Positions 25,701 through 34,411 are shown, counted from the stretch's first letter. The stretch: 51,076 bases of DNA from an uncultured Acidobacteriaceae bacterium (GCA_903911925.1 CAIWFH010000044.1:1-51076), one strand, 5' to 3'. The notes: generated from the sequence alone by a model not told the origin. A program made the numbers and translations.

Positions 25701-26735
25701 TTATGCCGCAGGCGCTGCGGGAGCTGGCGGGTACAGCAAGTCGCCCAGCCTCCGGTAGCGGCCGCCGTAGAAGACCAGCGCGTACTCGCGAACGCTGGTG
25801 CTCACCGGCCCACCGATGCAGACGCCGAACAGCAACGCAAAGGCGAATGCGACGACTCCAAAAAAGACCTGGAGGAGAACGCCGACAACGGCGGCGGCGC
25901 CCGCTGCATCCGCAAAGCCGGAGTGAATGCCGTACACCACAGCTGCAGCCGCACCGGCCAGGATAAGCCCCGGAATCAGCAGCACGATGAAAACAGCGAA
26001 CATGGCAATGGCCGGCAGGATTAGCCGCAGCAGCGCGTAAACAAAGAACTCCCGCTTTTCAGCCATGACGCGCGACCACACCGCGGAAAAGGCTTCGCCT
26101 GCCGAAGCGTCCTCGAGCGCGTAGTGGGGCAGCATCCAGTCGCGCAACAGCACGTCGAGCAAGACCGCAATCACCACCAGCAGGAAAATGATGGGAATGA
26201 TGGGCAGTGCGAGGGACAGCAGCAGCGGTAAATTGGGCGAACCGCCCGGCGGGGTCTCGCGAACCAGCCGAAGTACCCCGGATATGAACGGGATTGAGAT
26301 GGCCGCCACGAACAGCAGGTAGCAGACTCCGACACCCACGTTCATCCAGAAAAAGCGAGTTGCCGGCTCGCGAAGCAGCCACCATCCGGGGCGAATCTCC
26401 CGGGTGGTGTGAACCAGGCAATGGAAGAACGCAAACCGGAGCCGCGTGATCAGGTAGTAAATCCAGGCCGAAAAAATGAATGCAAGCAGCAGGGCCGCCA
26501 CGGCCGCCGCCACCCATCCCGGATGGATCTCGGCCAGCGAATGGATCATGGGGCCATGGTCCGATGGATGGCCGCCGCTGTGCGACGAGGAGCGGAGATT
26601 GCTCCCGATGCCTTCGGTCACGATGGCAACCAGGCCGAGCTTCAGGTAGGTTCCCCAGCTGAAGGGCCTGAAGAGAAAGTTCCGGGTACGCTCAATGGCG
26701 GGCGAGACAGAGTCCACGGCAGAGATGGCGCGCAT
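25701..26735 (-). CDS. DUF7544-like polytopic membrane protein, paralogue B
   Basis: A 344-residue integral membrane protein with about six helices, paralogous to the gene just downstream. The shared signatures are 'LFRPFSWGTYLKLG', 'RFAFFHCLVHTTREIR', a cytoplasmic acidic/aromatic segment near 'MAEKREFFVYALLRLILP', and a final 'GGPVSTSVREYALVF'. It differs in having a His/Ser-rich periplasmic loop after the first helix. AAAGGA lies about 6 bases before the ATG. It follows trmFO by 47 bases on the same strand. The tandem copies may form a heteromer; function unknown. Confidence 0.78.
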   Translation of the reverse strand: MRAISAVDSVSPAIERTRNFLFRPFSWGTYLKLGLVAIVTEGIGSNLRSSSHSGGHPSDHGPMIHSLAEIHPGWVAAAVAALLLAFIFSAWIYYLITRLRFAFFHCLVHTTREIRPGWWLLREPATRFFWMNVGVGVCYLLFVAAISIPFISGVLRLVRETPPGGSPNLPLLLSLALPIIPIIFLLVVIAVLLDVLLRDWMLPHYALEDASAGEAFSAVWSRVMAEKREFFVYALLRLILPAIAMFAVFIVLLIPGLILAGAAAAVVYGIHSGFADAAGAAAVVGVLLQVFFGVVAFAFALLFGVCIGGPVSTSVREYALVFYGGRYRRLGDLLYPPAPAAPAA

Positions 26736-26782
26736 ATAAGTCCTTTCGGGCAGGGCCAGCGTAGCACAGAATTACGCAAGAC

Positions 26783-28150
26783 TCATGGACGAAGTTCCGC
26801 CGAGGGGTGCGGAATCGCACTGAACCACGCATCGAAGGCGGCCAGCGAGCGCTCGCAGACGAGCCGGTGGCGCTCTTTTTTGTCGCGGACCTTCTTGCGC
26901 AGTTCTTCTGCCAGGGGCTCCAAAAGGTCGAAGGTGATGTTTGCCGGTTGAAAGTCCTTGGGATCGGCGTGAGTTATGTAGTGAACCAGCGAGCCCAGGG
27001 CTGAGGCGCGCGGGGCGGGAATGGGTTCTTCTCCGCGCGCGATCGCCGCGGCGTAGATGCCTGCCAGCAGGCCGGTGGCGATGGATTCGGTGTAGCCTTC
27101 AACGCCGGAAATCTGCCCGGCAAAGAGGAGCTTCCGCTCTTTTGACTTTAGGAGCAGCGTTTCGTCCAGAAGAACGGGCGCGCAGATGTAGGTATTGCGA
27201 TGGATCTGGCCGAAGCGCAGAAAGCGGGCATTCTCCAGGCCGGGAATCAGCCGCAGCACCTTCGCCTGCTCGCCGAACTTGAGGTGATTTTGAAAGCCCA
27301 CCAGGTTGTAGCTGTCGGCGCGCAGGTTCTCCTTGCGCAGTTGCACCACCGCCCACGGCGTTTTGCCGGTGCGCGGATCGCGCAGGCCCACCGGCTTCAT
27401 TGGTCCAAAGCGAAGGGTGTCGCGGCCGCGGCGGGCCAGAATCTCAATGGGCAGGCAGCCCTCAAAGTAGTCCGCCTTCTCCCACTCCTTTGTCTCTGCG
27501 GCCTCGGCGGCCAGCAGCGCATCCAGAAAGCGGTCGAACTCTTCGCGGTCCATGGGGCAGTTAATATAATCCGCCGTCCCCTTGTCCCAGCGCGCGGCAA
27601 AGTAGACGCGGTCCATGCTGATGGAATCGGCATCGACGATGGGCGAAATGGAATCGTAGAAAGCCAGGTGGCCGGAGCCGGTGATGCGCTCGATCTCGCG
27701 ACCCAGCGCATCGGAGGTCAAGGGGCCGGTGGCAACAATGGTGCATTTCGTGCCGTCCTCGTCTTGATTTAGAGTTGTCACCTCTTCGCGGATGACGCGA
27801 ATGAGCGGCTGGGCGGCAATCTCTTCGTTGATGCGCCGGGAGAACTCAACGCGGTCTACGGCGAGCGCGTGGCCGGCGGGAACAGCGGTCTCATCGGCAA
27901 TGCGCAGCAGCGCAGACCCGGCGCGGCGCATTTCCTGCTTCAGGAGCCAGGGCGCGGTGTTGGGCGATTCGCTTTTGAGCGAGTTGGAGCAGACCAGTTC
28001 GCCAAAGTCAGCGGTCTGGTGGGCCGGGGTGAGCCTTGGCTCGCCGTCAAGGCGGCGCATCTCGTAGAGGTCAACCTGGCAGCCGAACCGGGCAGCGGTC
28101 AACGCGGCCTCGGGGCCGGCAAGCCCGCCGCCGATCACTCTAATTTTCAA
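26783..28150 (-). CDS. trmFO: TrmFO, folate/FAD-dependent tRNA m5U54 methyltransferase
   Basis: The 455-residue enzyme makes ribothymidine at position 54 of tRNA, using methylenetetrahydrofolate as carbon source and FADH2 as reductant. The FAD-binding loop 'VIGGGLAGPEAA' opens the protein. The two redox/catalytic cysteines are visible as Cys54 in 'VCSNSLKS' and Cys232 in 'YFEGCLPIE', and 'GYTESIATGLLAGI' closes the FAD site. Length matches the family. The start is TTG at 28150, with GGGAG 8 bases upstream; GTG at 28138 is an alternative but would cut the first beta-strand. The TTGA overlap with the GNAT stop codon indicates translational coupling. Confidence 0.95.
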   Translation of the reverse strand: MKIRVIGGGLAGPEAALTAARFGCQVDLYEMRRLDGEPRLTPAHQTADFGELVCSNSLKSESPNTAPWLLKQEMRRAGSALLRIADETAVPAGHALAVDRVEFSRRINEEIAAQPLIRVIREEVTTLNQDEDGTKCTIVATGPLTSDALGREIERITGSGHLAFYDSISPIVDADSISMDRVYFAARWDKGTADYINCPMDREEFDRFLDALLAAEAAETKEWEKADYFEGCLPIEILARRGRDTLRFGPMKPVGLRDPRTGKTPWAVVQLRKENLRADSYNLVGFQNHLKFGEQAKVLRLIPGLENARFLRFGQIHRNTYICAPVLLDETLLLKSKERKLLFAGQISGVEGYTESIATGLLAGIYAAAIARGEEPIPAPRASALGSLVHYITHADPKDFQPANITFDLLEPLAEELRKKVRDKKERHRLVCERSLAAFDAWFSAIPHPSAELRP

Positions 28151-28656
28151 GAGCCAGCTCCCGTCGTCTTACCCGTTTCGGCGCCGGCCAGCCTTTGCAG
28201 GGCGTCGCCGCTGATGCGCACATTGCGCCACTCATCCAGAAACTCGGCGCCCATGGCGCGATAAAAATCGATGGCCGGGGTGTTCCAGTCAAGAACCTCC
28301 CATTGCAGGCGCAGGCAGCCCTTCTCCAGGGCAATGGCTGCGACTTTCTGAAGCAGGGCCTTGCCGATGCCCAGGCCCCGGAATTCTGGATGGACGAAGA
28401 TGTCTTCGAGATAGAGACCGGGGCGCCCCAGCCAGGTGGAATAGTTGAAAAAGAAGAGGGCAAAGCCGGCCGGTTTGCCATCCTGCTCGGCTATCAGGCT
28501 TGAATAGAAGGGGTTAGCTCCGAATCCGTCGCGTAAAAGGCCTGCCTCGGTGGCAGAAACGGCGTCCGGCTCCCGCTCATAGGCGGCAAGGGCACGAATA
28601 AAGCTGAGAATCTCGGGTACGTCGGCCGGGGCTGCGTTGCGAATCGTTGTAGCCAT
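28147..28656 (-). CDS. GNAT-family N-acetyltransferase
   Basis: A 169-residue GCN5-related acetyltransferase. The acetyl-CoA motif A is clear: 'LEDIFVHPEFRGLGIGKALL' with R-G-L-G-I-G-K as the pyrophosphate loop. It is followed by 'LQWEVLDWNTPAIDFYRAMG'. The sequence is closest to the diamine/spermidine-acetyltransferase-like subgroup, but the substrate is unknown. The frame opens at 28830, while ATG 28656 begins the domain. GGGAGG touches the ATG directly, too close for normal use, and a TAAGAT -10-like hexamer ends 7 bases before it, so the mRNA may be leaderless. It heads the run to trmFO and overlaps it by 4 bases. Confidence 0.9.
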   Translation of the reverse strand: MATTIRNAAPADVPEILSFIRALAAYEREPDAVSATEAGLLRDGFGANPFYSSLIAEQDGKPAGFALFFFNYSTWLGRPGLYLEDIFVHPEFRGLGIGKALLQKVAAIALEKGCLRLQWEVLDWNTPAIDFYRAMGAEFLDEWRNVRISGDALQRLAGAETGKTTGAGS

Positions 28657-28663
28657 CCTCCCA

Positions 28664-28669
28664 ATCTTA
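28664..28669 (-). promoter_or_regulatory. -10-like element of GNAT-trmFO run
   Basis: TAAGAT on the minus strand ends 7 bases before the GNAT ATG, so transcription could begin at the start codon. There is no good -35 at 16-18 bases, which is compatible with activator dependence but also with chance. Confidence 0.3.
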
Positions 28670-28699
28670 GAGCCTCGGAAGGGGCCAAGTGCCTGATTG

Positions 28700-28715
28700 T
28701 GTGATCTGTGCCACA
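28700..28715. promoter_or_regulatory. CRP-like binding site (one mismatch)
   Basis: TGTGA-TCTGTG-CCACA matches TGTGA-N6-TCACA at 9 of 10 positions. It is centred about 51 bases upstream of the GNAT start codon. Confidence 0.4.
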
Positions 28716-29079
28716 CGCAGCGGTCATCCTGAGGCATTACCATAAACAGGTGTACACGTTCGGCGAAAGCCACCGTGGACTCCCAGACAGCGGGGCTCAC
28801 TGCAGGCTCGGGCTGGCCGCATCGATTCATTGGATTTAGTGTCAGAGCAATCAGGGGCGCAGCGGGCGTTTTAAATGCCGTACGCTCTCTTGTGTTGGGC
28901 AGGCAGTTGGATTTAACTTGGTCCTGCTACGGTGAGCGGTCTGCGGGACGGAACAGGCGCCCCAGCAGCTCTTCGGCGAAGAACGTACTTGACAGCCGGC
29001 GCGCAGAGTTTGTGCTGGCAAATAAGAATTTTTTGAGCTCGCGGGCTGTTTCGTTCGCGCCGCTTTCAAGGAGAAGAAT

Positions 29080-30273
29080 ATGAAACGCACCATTTCACTT
29101 GGTCTGGGCCTGCTGGCATTCGCCCTTTTGCCCGTGCTTGCGCAGACTCCCCCCCCAATGGGCAAGATTCACGGTAAAGTCACTGCCCCGACCGGCTTGC
29201 CTTACAACATCGGCACGGTGAATTTTTCAACCGACGGCGGCAGCACCACAAAGTTCTCGTTCCCGGTGAACGCGGCAGGCAACTATACCGGAGACATAGC
29301 GCCCGGCACGTACATGCTGTTGTTCAGGCTGCCGGATACGCCAGCCAACAAGATGGTGGACCAGATCGACGGCATCAAGGTTGCAGCCGGCCAGGATGTG
29401 GAAGCCAACGACGACATGTCGCGCAAGGAGTTTATTGACAACCTTCCGGCCGACACCAGGAAGCAGTTGGAAGAGATCAAGAAAAAGAACGCCGACGCGC
29501 TGAAGACCAATGCGCTCATCAACAACCTGAACGCCGACATCAAGATTGTCCTGCAGGACTTCAAGGATGCCGGCGGCGCCAAGGCTGCCGCAGCCCAGGC
29601 TCTTGGAGCGGGCGCTTCAAGGACGGATCTCGATGCCAAGGAAACCGAGATCAAGACCGCGAAGTTCAGCGAAGCTGAAGCCCTTATGCAGAGGGACACT
29701 ACGCTGAAGCCGGATGCTTCGGTTCTGTGGGCCCAACTGGGACAGGCTCAACTTGGCCTGAAGAAGTTTGACGAAGCGGAAGCTTCGTACAAGAAGACCC
29801 TGGAGATTGAAGCCACCGCCAAAAAGCCGAGCCCGCCGACGCAGGCTGCGGCCAACGCTGGCCTTGGCGAGATTTATGCGCGCAACGGCAAGGTTCCTGA
29901 GGCCACAGCGGCTTATGAGGCTGCCGCCAAGGCTGACCCGACAAGGGCCAACTTCTACCTGACCAACGAATCGGTCATCTACTCGCAGCTTGGCAACGGA
30001 GACGCCCAGGCCGCAGCGGCCGACGAGGCCATTACGGCCGACCCGAACCAACCTCTGCCCTATTACCTGAAGGGCCAGGGGCTCATTCAGAAGGCTACCG
30101 TCGATCCCGCCACGGGAAAGATGATTCTGCCTCCCGGATGCGCTGAAGCCTATGGCAAGTACATTCAACTGGCTCCGACCGGACCCTATGCAGCGGATGT
30201 GAAGGGAATTCTGGACCAGGCCAACCAGAAGGTTGACACCAGCTACAAGGCTCCCAAACCAGCCAAGAAGTAG
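29080..30273 (+). CDS. Exported TPR protein with carboxypeptidase-regulatory-like domain
   Basis: The 397-residue protein has a signal peptide (1-21). A small beta-sandwich of the carboxypeptidase regulatory type follows (about 27-105), with 'GNYTGDIAPGTYMLLFR'. A Lys/Asp-rich helical linker (about 110-190) leads to TPR-like repeats (about 195-375), with 'VLWAQLGQAQLGLKKFDEAEASY' and 'GLGEIYARNGKVPEATAAYEAA'. Such proteins are frequent in Acidobacteria and probably act as periplasmic scaffolds; the partner is unknown. AAGGAGAAGAAT precedes the ATG. A perfect terminator follows, so the gene is monocistronic. Confidence 0.86.
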   Translation: MKRTISLGLGLLAFALLPVLAQTPPPMGKIHGKVTAPTGLPYNIGTVNFSTDGGSTTKFSFPVNAAGNYTGDIAPGTYMLLFRLPDTPANKMVDQIDGIKVAAGQDVEANDDMSRKEFIDNLPADTRKQLEEIKKKNADALKTNALINNLNADIKIVLQDFKDAGGAKAAAAQALGAGASRTDLDAKETEIKTAKFSEAEALMQRDTTLKPDASVLWAQLGQAQLGLKKFDEAEASYKKTLEIEATAKKPSPPTQAAANAGLGEIYARNGKVPEATAAYEAAAKADPTRANFYLTNESVIYSQLGNGDAQAAAADEAITADPNQPLPYYLKGQGLIQKATVDPATGKMILPPGCAEAYGKYIQLAPTGPYAADVKGILDQANQKVDTSYKAPKPAKK

Positions 30274-30295
30274 GCTCAACTGTCGCTGTTTGACT

Positions 30296-30328
30296 GAAGG
30301 GCGCTTCCGGATTCCGGCAGCGCCCTTC
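30296..30328 (+). terminator. Terminator after the TPR gene
   Basis: GAAGGGCGCT (30296-30305) pairs perfectly with AGCGCCCTTC (30319-30328) around a 13-base loop that can itself pair, and TTGTATTT follows. It lies 22 bases after the stop codon. Confidence 0.85.
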
Positions 30329-30369
30329 TTGTATTTGCCGACCTAGAAATTCGCATCAATACCGTTGTT

Positions 30370-30439
30370 GTCATCCTGAGCGAAAGGGACCCCAAGCGTT
30401 CTTCAGCTTGGGGGTGGTGAGCCGAAGGATCTGCGGCCG
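30370..30439. repeat. REP-like palindromic element
   Basis: The stretch starts GTCATCCTGAGCG and ends GCCGAAGGATCTGCGGCCG. It encloses a hairpin, CCCCAAGC with GCTTGGGG. The outer words recur elsewhere: GTCATCCTGAG at 28723-28733 and a related GTCATTCTTGAG...CAGGATGAC in the terminator at 17758. The layout is that of dispersed extragenic palindromes. Copy number in the genome cannot be judged from here. Confidence 0.5.
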
Positions 30440-30521
30440 TTTTTTAAACAACGTCTGTGACACCACGCCAGATGGGAGACCAGCATCCACTCTTTCCGTG
30501 AATGATGAGGCTGCAACCTTC

Positions 30522-30527
30522 TACAAT
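30522..30527 (+). promoter_or_regulatory. -10-like element of moeA, possible leaderless mRNA
   Basis: TACAAT ends 7 bases before the ATG at 30535 and there is no Shine-Dalgarno. Transcription would start at or one base from the start codon. No good -35 is visible. Confidence 0.4.
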
Positions 30528-30534
30528 CCAATCC

Positions 30535-31821
30535 ATGAAGTCCGCTTTGCCCAGTCCTGATTTGTTGAGTTACGACGAGGCCGCCGCGCTGGTTGGCGAT
30601 TGCGTCCTGCGCCTGGGCAAATGCCGGCCCGCGATTGAGACGGTGGAGTTGGAACGGGCGATGGGCAGGGTGCTTGCGCGTCCTCTGGCGGCAGATCTGG
30701 ACCAGCCTCCTTTTGCGCGTTCCACTCGCGATGGATTTGCCTGCCGCGAGGCAGAAGCCTGTACGCACAAGTTCCTGACGATTGCCGGCACCACGCGCGC
30801 CGGCCTGGTGCCCGCTGGGCCGCTGCCGCCGCGCGCTGCTTGGGAGATCATGACCGGCGCGCCGGTTCCCGCCGGCGCCGATGCCGTGGTGATGCTGGAG
30901 CACGTGGAAGTGGATGCCGGGCGCGTCCGCCTGCTGCCGCCGCGCAAGGTCGAGCCGGGCGAGAATATCGTTGCCCAGGGCGCGCAGGCACGCGCGGGCG
31001 ACGAACTGCTTCCGGCTGGAACCACAATCCACTCCGCGCAGATTGCCCTTGCAGCCTCATGCGGCTGCGCGACCCTGCCGGTTTTCGCGCGGCCCCGGGT
31101 GGCGATTCTCACCACCGGCGACGAGCTGGTAGCGGTCTCAGCGATGCCCGCGCCGGGCCAGATTCGCAACTCGAACGGGCCCATGCTGGCCGCCATGGTA
31201 GCCGCCGTGGGCGGCGAACCCTGGGTGCTGCCTACCGCGGCTGATAATGCGCAGACACTGGACGCCTCACTGGAACAAGCCGCAGATGCAGACCTGCTGC
31301 TGATTACCGGCGGTGTATCGGCAGGCAAGTTCGATCTGGTTGAGCCCGCGCTGGCACGCGCCGGAGCGCGGTTTCACTTCACCGGCATCCGCATTCAACC
31401 GGGAAAGCCGCTGGTGTTTGGAGACCTGTCTGTAAGAGGCACAAGTGCCACCCAAAAGACTGGCGGCACGAAGCACTTCTTTGGGCTGCCGGGAAATCCG
31501 GTTTCATCGGCGGTGACGTTTTTGCTTTTTGCAGCGCCGGTGCTGGCCGCGCTGGCCGGAAAGCGCGAAACTGCTCCGCGCTTCGCATTGGCGCGCATGG
31601 CGACGCACGCCGAGCGGAACGGCAAGCCGGGGTTGACGCGCTTTTTGCCCGCTTACTGTGATTTTGGCGCATCGGTTGGCGAGTTGCCTGAGGTTGCGTT
31701 TGTTCCCTGGCACGGTTCAGGAGATCTGGGCGCGCTGGCCCGCTCCAACTGCTTCCTGGTTGTTCCGGAAGTGGCCCACGGACTGGAACCCGGAACAGTC
31801 GTACAAATTCTGCTTCCTTGA
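30535..31821 (+). CDS. moeA: Molybdopterin molybdenumtransferase MoeA
   Basis: The 428-residue enzyme inserts molybdate into adenylated molybdopterin, the last general step of molybdenum-cofactor synthesis. Domain order fits MoeA: 'RSTRDGFA' (usually S-x-x-D-G-Y/F-A), 'EIMTGAPVPAGADAVVMLE', then the MogA-like domain with 'AILTTGDELV', 'ITGGVSAGKFDLV' and 'FFGLPGNPVSS', and the C-terminal beta domain. Family length is about 400-420. ATG 30535 is chosen over 30502 because the domain begins there and a TACAAT lies just upstream. moaC follows after 8 bases, so the two form an operon. Confidence 0.94.
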   Translation: MKSALPSPDLLSYDEAAALVGDCVLRLGKCRPAIETVELERAMGRVLARPLAADLDQPPFARSTRDGFACREAEACTHKFLTIAGTTRAGLVPAGPLPPRAAWEIMTGAPVPAGADAVVMLEHVEVDAGRVRLLPPRKVEPGENIVAQGAQARAGDELLPAGTTIHSAQIALAASCGCATLPVFARPRVAILTTGDELVAVSAMPAPGQIRNSNGPMLAAMVAAVGGEPWVLPTAADNAQTLDASLEQAADADLLLITGGVSAGKFDLVEPALARAGARFHFTGIRIQPGKPLVFGDLSVRGTSATQKTGGTKHFFGLPGNPVSSAVTFLLFAAPVLAALAGKRETAPRFALARMATHAERNGKPGLTRFLPAYCDFGASVGELPEVAFVPWHGSGDLGALARSNCFLVVPEVAHGLEPGTVVQILLP

Positions 31822-31829
31822 GGAGTCTC

Positions 31830-32324
31830 ATGCAAGAACCCTCCAAATCACAGCTCTCGCATTTTGATTCAACCGGCAAGGCCGCGATGGTGGATGTAAG
31901 CGGCAAGCAGGCCACGCGCCGCACAGCCACGGCCTCGGCATTTGTTGAGCTTTCTGCCGAGGTGCTGGCCGCTCTGCCCGCCAACCCCAAGGGCAACCCG
32001 CTTGAGGTGGCGCGCTTTGCGGGCATCCAGGCGGCCAAGCGCACCGCCGACCTGATTCCCATGTGCCATCCGCTGCCGCTGACGCATGTTGACGTGACGG
32101 CGGAGGTGGTAGCCGGGGGCGTGCGCATCGCGGCGACGACAGCCACCGTTGGCCCCACCGGCGTGGAGATGGAGGCGCTGACTGCCGCGGCCGTTGCCGC
32201 TCTCACGGTCTACGACATGACCAAGGCGCTGGATAAGGGCATCGTGATTCGTGATGTGCAGTTGGAAACAAAGTCAGGCGGCAAGAGCGGCGACTTCACC
32301 AGAGAATCGCTTCCAGCGAGATAG
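31830..32324 (+). CDS. moaC: Cyclic pyranopterin monophosphate synthase MoaC
   Basis: The 164-residue enzyme converts the GTP-derived cyclic dihydro-nucleotide made by MoaA into cyclic pyranopterin monophosphate. Signatures are 'MVDVSGKQATRRTATA' at the N-terminus, 'LIPMCHPLPLTHVDV' and 'GVEMEALTAAAVAALTVYDM' with the final 'KALDKG'. Length is standard (about 160). GAGGAG lies 5 bases before ATG 31830, within the moeA stop region. moaA is not in the window, so the rest of the pathway must be elsewhere. Confidence 0.95.
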   Translation: MQEPSKSQLSHFDSTGKAAMVDVSGKQATRRTATASAFVELSAEVLAALPANPKGNPLEVARFAGIQAAKRTADLIPMCHPLPLTHVDVTAEVVAGGVRIAATTATVGPTGVEMEALTAAAVAALTVYDMTKALDKGIVIRDVQLETKSGGKSGDFTRESLPAR

Positions 32325-32382
32325 ACCGGTCGAAGCCCGTCGTTTGAGTTGCACCATTCGCGCTTCGTTTGAAGGAGCCGTT

Positions 32383-33873
32383 ATGTACCATAGGACGCCC
32401 ATAGCCGCCTGCTTCGCACTTGCTGCACTTTGCGCGGCCTCAGCCGGCGCGCAGACGTTAGCGGTATACCAAACCACGCCCGACCTGCTCGAAGCGCTCT
32501 CTGAGCGGCAGTCGCTGCGCTTTTCTTCCAAACCAAGCCCAGCTGCAAACGCTCCGCTCATCACGGTTGACGACGCGCAGCGGTTCCAGGAGATTGACGG
32601 CTTTGGCGCATCGCTTACCGACGCGGCGGCGTGGCTCTTCGCCAAGAAACTCACCCCCGCGCAAACCGATGCAGCCTTCAGCCGCCTCTTCAGCCGCAAG
32701 GACGGCATCGCGCTCAGTTTTCTCCGTCAGCCTATCGGGGCTTCTGATCTGGCCGTGACCTTCTACTCTCTTGACGACCGGTGCGAGCAAACAGCCACGG
32801 CCTGCACCACGCCCCCGGGCGTTGCGGACCAGAGCCTTGCCCACTTCTCGCTGAAGCACGATGAAGAATACATAGTACCGCTGCTTAAGAAAGCGCTGGC
32901 CCTGAATCCCTCGCTGCACGTGATGCTGACGCCGTGGAGCCCGCCGGGCTGGATGAAATCGTCGGGCTCGATGCTGGGCTCAGATGCCACGAACAAGCAG
33001 CCTTCGTCGCTGCGGCCGGAAGCATACGGCGCATTTGCCGACTACCTGGTGAAGACGGTGGTGGGCTACCAGGCGGCTGGAGTTCCGGTATATGCGCTGA
33101 GCGTACAGAATGAGCCGCTATACGCTCCGCCCGCCTACAGCGGCATGTTGATGACAGCCGCGGAGCAGGCGGCCTTTCTGAGCAATGCTCTGGGACCGGC
33201 GATGGCCGGCGCGGGACTGAAGATCAAGGTCATGGTCTACGACCACAACTGGGACCACCCTGAATATCCTGAAACCGTGCTACGCGACGCCAAGGCCGGT
33301 GCGCTGGCTGCCGGAACCGCATGGCACCATTACGCCGGCGATCCAGCCGTGATGACGAAAAACCACGAGGAGTTCCCGCAGAAAGACCAGTGGGTAACCG
33401 AGTCGAGCGGCGGAACGTGGCAGAAGGGCTACGGCGGTAAGGGCAACATCCTGGCCGAAGAGGCCGCTGAGTTGATTGCCGTGACCCGCAACTGGGCCAG
33501 GAGCTACGTGCTGTGGGCGCTGGCCACGGATGAGAAGCACGGCCCCTTTGTGGGCGGCTGCGACACCTGCCGCGGCTTGATGACCATCGACCCAACCAAA
33601 TCGCTGAGAGAGATCGTCAAGGCCGAGCCGGACTATTACGTCCTGGGCCATGCCAGCAAGTTTCTGCTGCCCGGCGCGGTGCGCATCGCGTCAGACGAGC
33701 CAGCGGGCACCCAGTTGAAGGATGTGGCCTTCCGCAACCCTAACGGCGTGGTGGTGCTGTATGCGCTGAATGCCGGAACCAGGGGGCAGGATCTTCGCAT
33801 CGGCTGGCACGGGAACACAGTGGCCACCACCATTCCTGCCGGGTCGGTGGCCACATTTGTCTGGAAGCCGTGA
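32383..33873 (+). CDS. Secreted glycoside hydrolase family 30 (glucosylceramidase-like)
   Basis: The 496-residue enzyme has a signal peptide (1-22, ending S-A-G-A-Q). The GH30 TIM barrel shows 'QEIDGFGASLTDAAAW' at strand 1 and 'MLTPWSPPGWMKSSGSMLGS' in the middle. Acid/base Glu244 lies in S-V-Q-N-E-P and nucleophile Glu340 in 'VTESSGGTW'. The side beta-sandwich forms the C-terminus ('VVVLYALNAG'). GH30 members cleave beta-glucosylceramide, beta-1,6-glucan or xylan-type substrates. The sequence looks nearest to the subfamily with glucosylceramidase/beta-1,6-glucanase activity, but the substrate is not certain. GAAGGAG precedes ATG 32383. It lies 58 bases after moaC. Confidence 0.92.
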   Translation: MYHRTPIAACFALAALCAASAGAQTLAVYQTTPDLLEALSERQSLRFSSKPSPAANAPLITVDDAQRFQEIDGFGASLTDAAAWLFAKKLTPAQTDAAFSRLFSRKDGIALSFLRQPIGASDLAVTFYSLDDRCEQTATACTTPPGVADQSLAHFSLKHDEEYIVPLLKKALALNPSLHVMLTPWSPPGWMKSSGSMLGSDATNKQPSSLRPEAYGAFADYLVKTVVGYQAAGVPVYALSVQNEPLYAPPAYSGMLMTAAEQAAFLSNALGPAMAGAGLKIKVMVYDHNWDHPEYPETVLRDAKAGALAAGTAWHHYAGDPAVMTKNHEEFPQKDQWVTESSGGTWQKGYGGKGNILAEEAAELIAVTRNWARSYVLWALATDEKHGPFVGGCDTCRGLMTIDPTKSLREIVKAEPDYYVLGHASKFLLPGAVRIASDEPAGTQLKDVAFRNPNGVVVLYALNAGTRGQDLRIGWHGNTVATTIPAGSVATFVWKP

Positions 33874-33877
33874 CCGG

Positions 33878-34411
33878 CTAGTTATGCTGCTCGGGCTTTT
33901 CTCCGGCAGGCGGAGGCGCTTGCGGCGGGCGCGGACCGTCGTCGTCGGGGATGATGAACTTCTCAGGTTCCTTGTGGCCCCGATGGCAGGTGCCGCAGGT
34001 GACCTTGGCATCCGACGCATTCTTCTCGTCGGCCACCATGCTGATGTAGTTCTTGTTGATGTCCTCAGTCATCCTGACCATCAAACGGGCCTTCTCCTTG
34101 TCCTCTTTCGAGTCGTCGGCGAAGTTGAGGCGCGCCTTCCCGTTTGGACCGAGGTTCTTGGGGTCGGCTGCGTGGCAGTTGTCGCAACGCACGCCCAGCG
34201 AGCCCTCCCACGTCTCCATGATGTCGTGCACCTGCTGGCCGGTCAGAGTCTTGGGCAGGACCTTGAGGTTGGTGGGCGCGGGATAGATGCGCGGAGGCCG
34301 GGGCGCGCTGCCGGGTGCGGCCTGCGGGGCCTGCGCGGAGGCGGTCAAGGCAAAGGCAGCCGCAACAAGAGCTGCCGCGACTGCGGTGAACGACGGGGAA
34401 GAGATTTTCAA
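33878..34411 (-). CDS. Two-haem cytochrome c, reaction-centre cytochrome-like
   Basis: The 177-residue exported protein has a signal peptide (about 1-27, ending A-S-A-Q-A) and two haem motifs, C-D-N-C-H and C-G-T-C-H, about 60 residues apart. The spacing, with 'MRMTEDINKNYI', resembles half of the four-haem photosynthetic-reaction-centre cytochrome subunit, a family common in non-phototrophic Acidobacteria. Its electron partner is unknown. The start is TTG at 34411, with AAGGAG 9 bases upstream; the alternative GTG at 34456 has no ribosome-binding site and would give an atypical signal peptide. It converges with the GH30 gene, 4 bases apart. Confidence 0.85.
   Translation of the reverse strand: MKISSPSFTAVAAALVAAAFALTASAQAPQAAPGSAPRPPRIYPAPTNLKVLPKTLTGQQVHDIMETWEGSLGVRCDNCHAADPKNLGPNGKARLNFADDSKEDKEKARLMVRMTEDINKNYISMVADEKNASDAKVTCGTCHRGHKEPEKFIIPDDDGPRPPQAPPPAGEKPEQHN

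Larger units (their letters stand above)
28657..29079. other. Divergent intergenic region upstream of GNAT and TPR genes
   Basis: The 423 bases hold no supported gene. They contain a CRP-like site (28700-28715), a REP-like word GTCATCCTGAG (28723-28733) and a TTGACA (28989-28994) that might be a -35 for the TPR gene at 29080, although no good -10 is at 17 bases. Confidence 0.5.
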
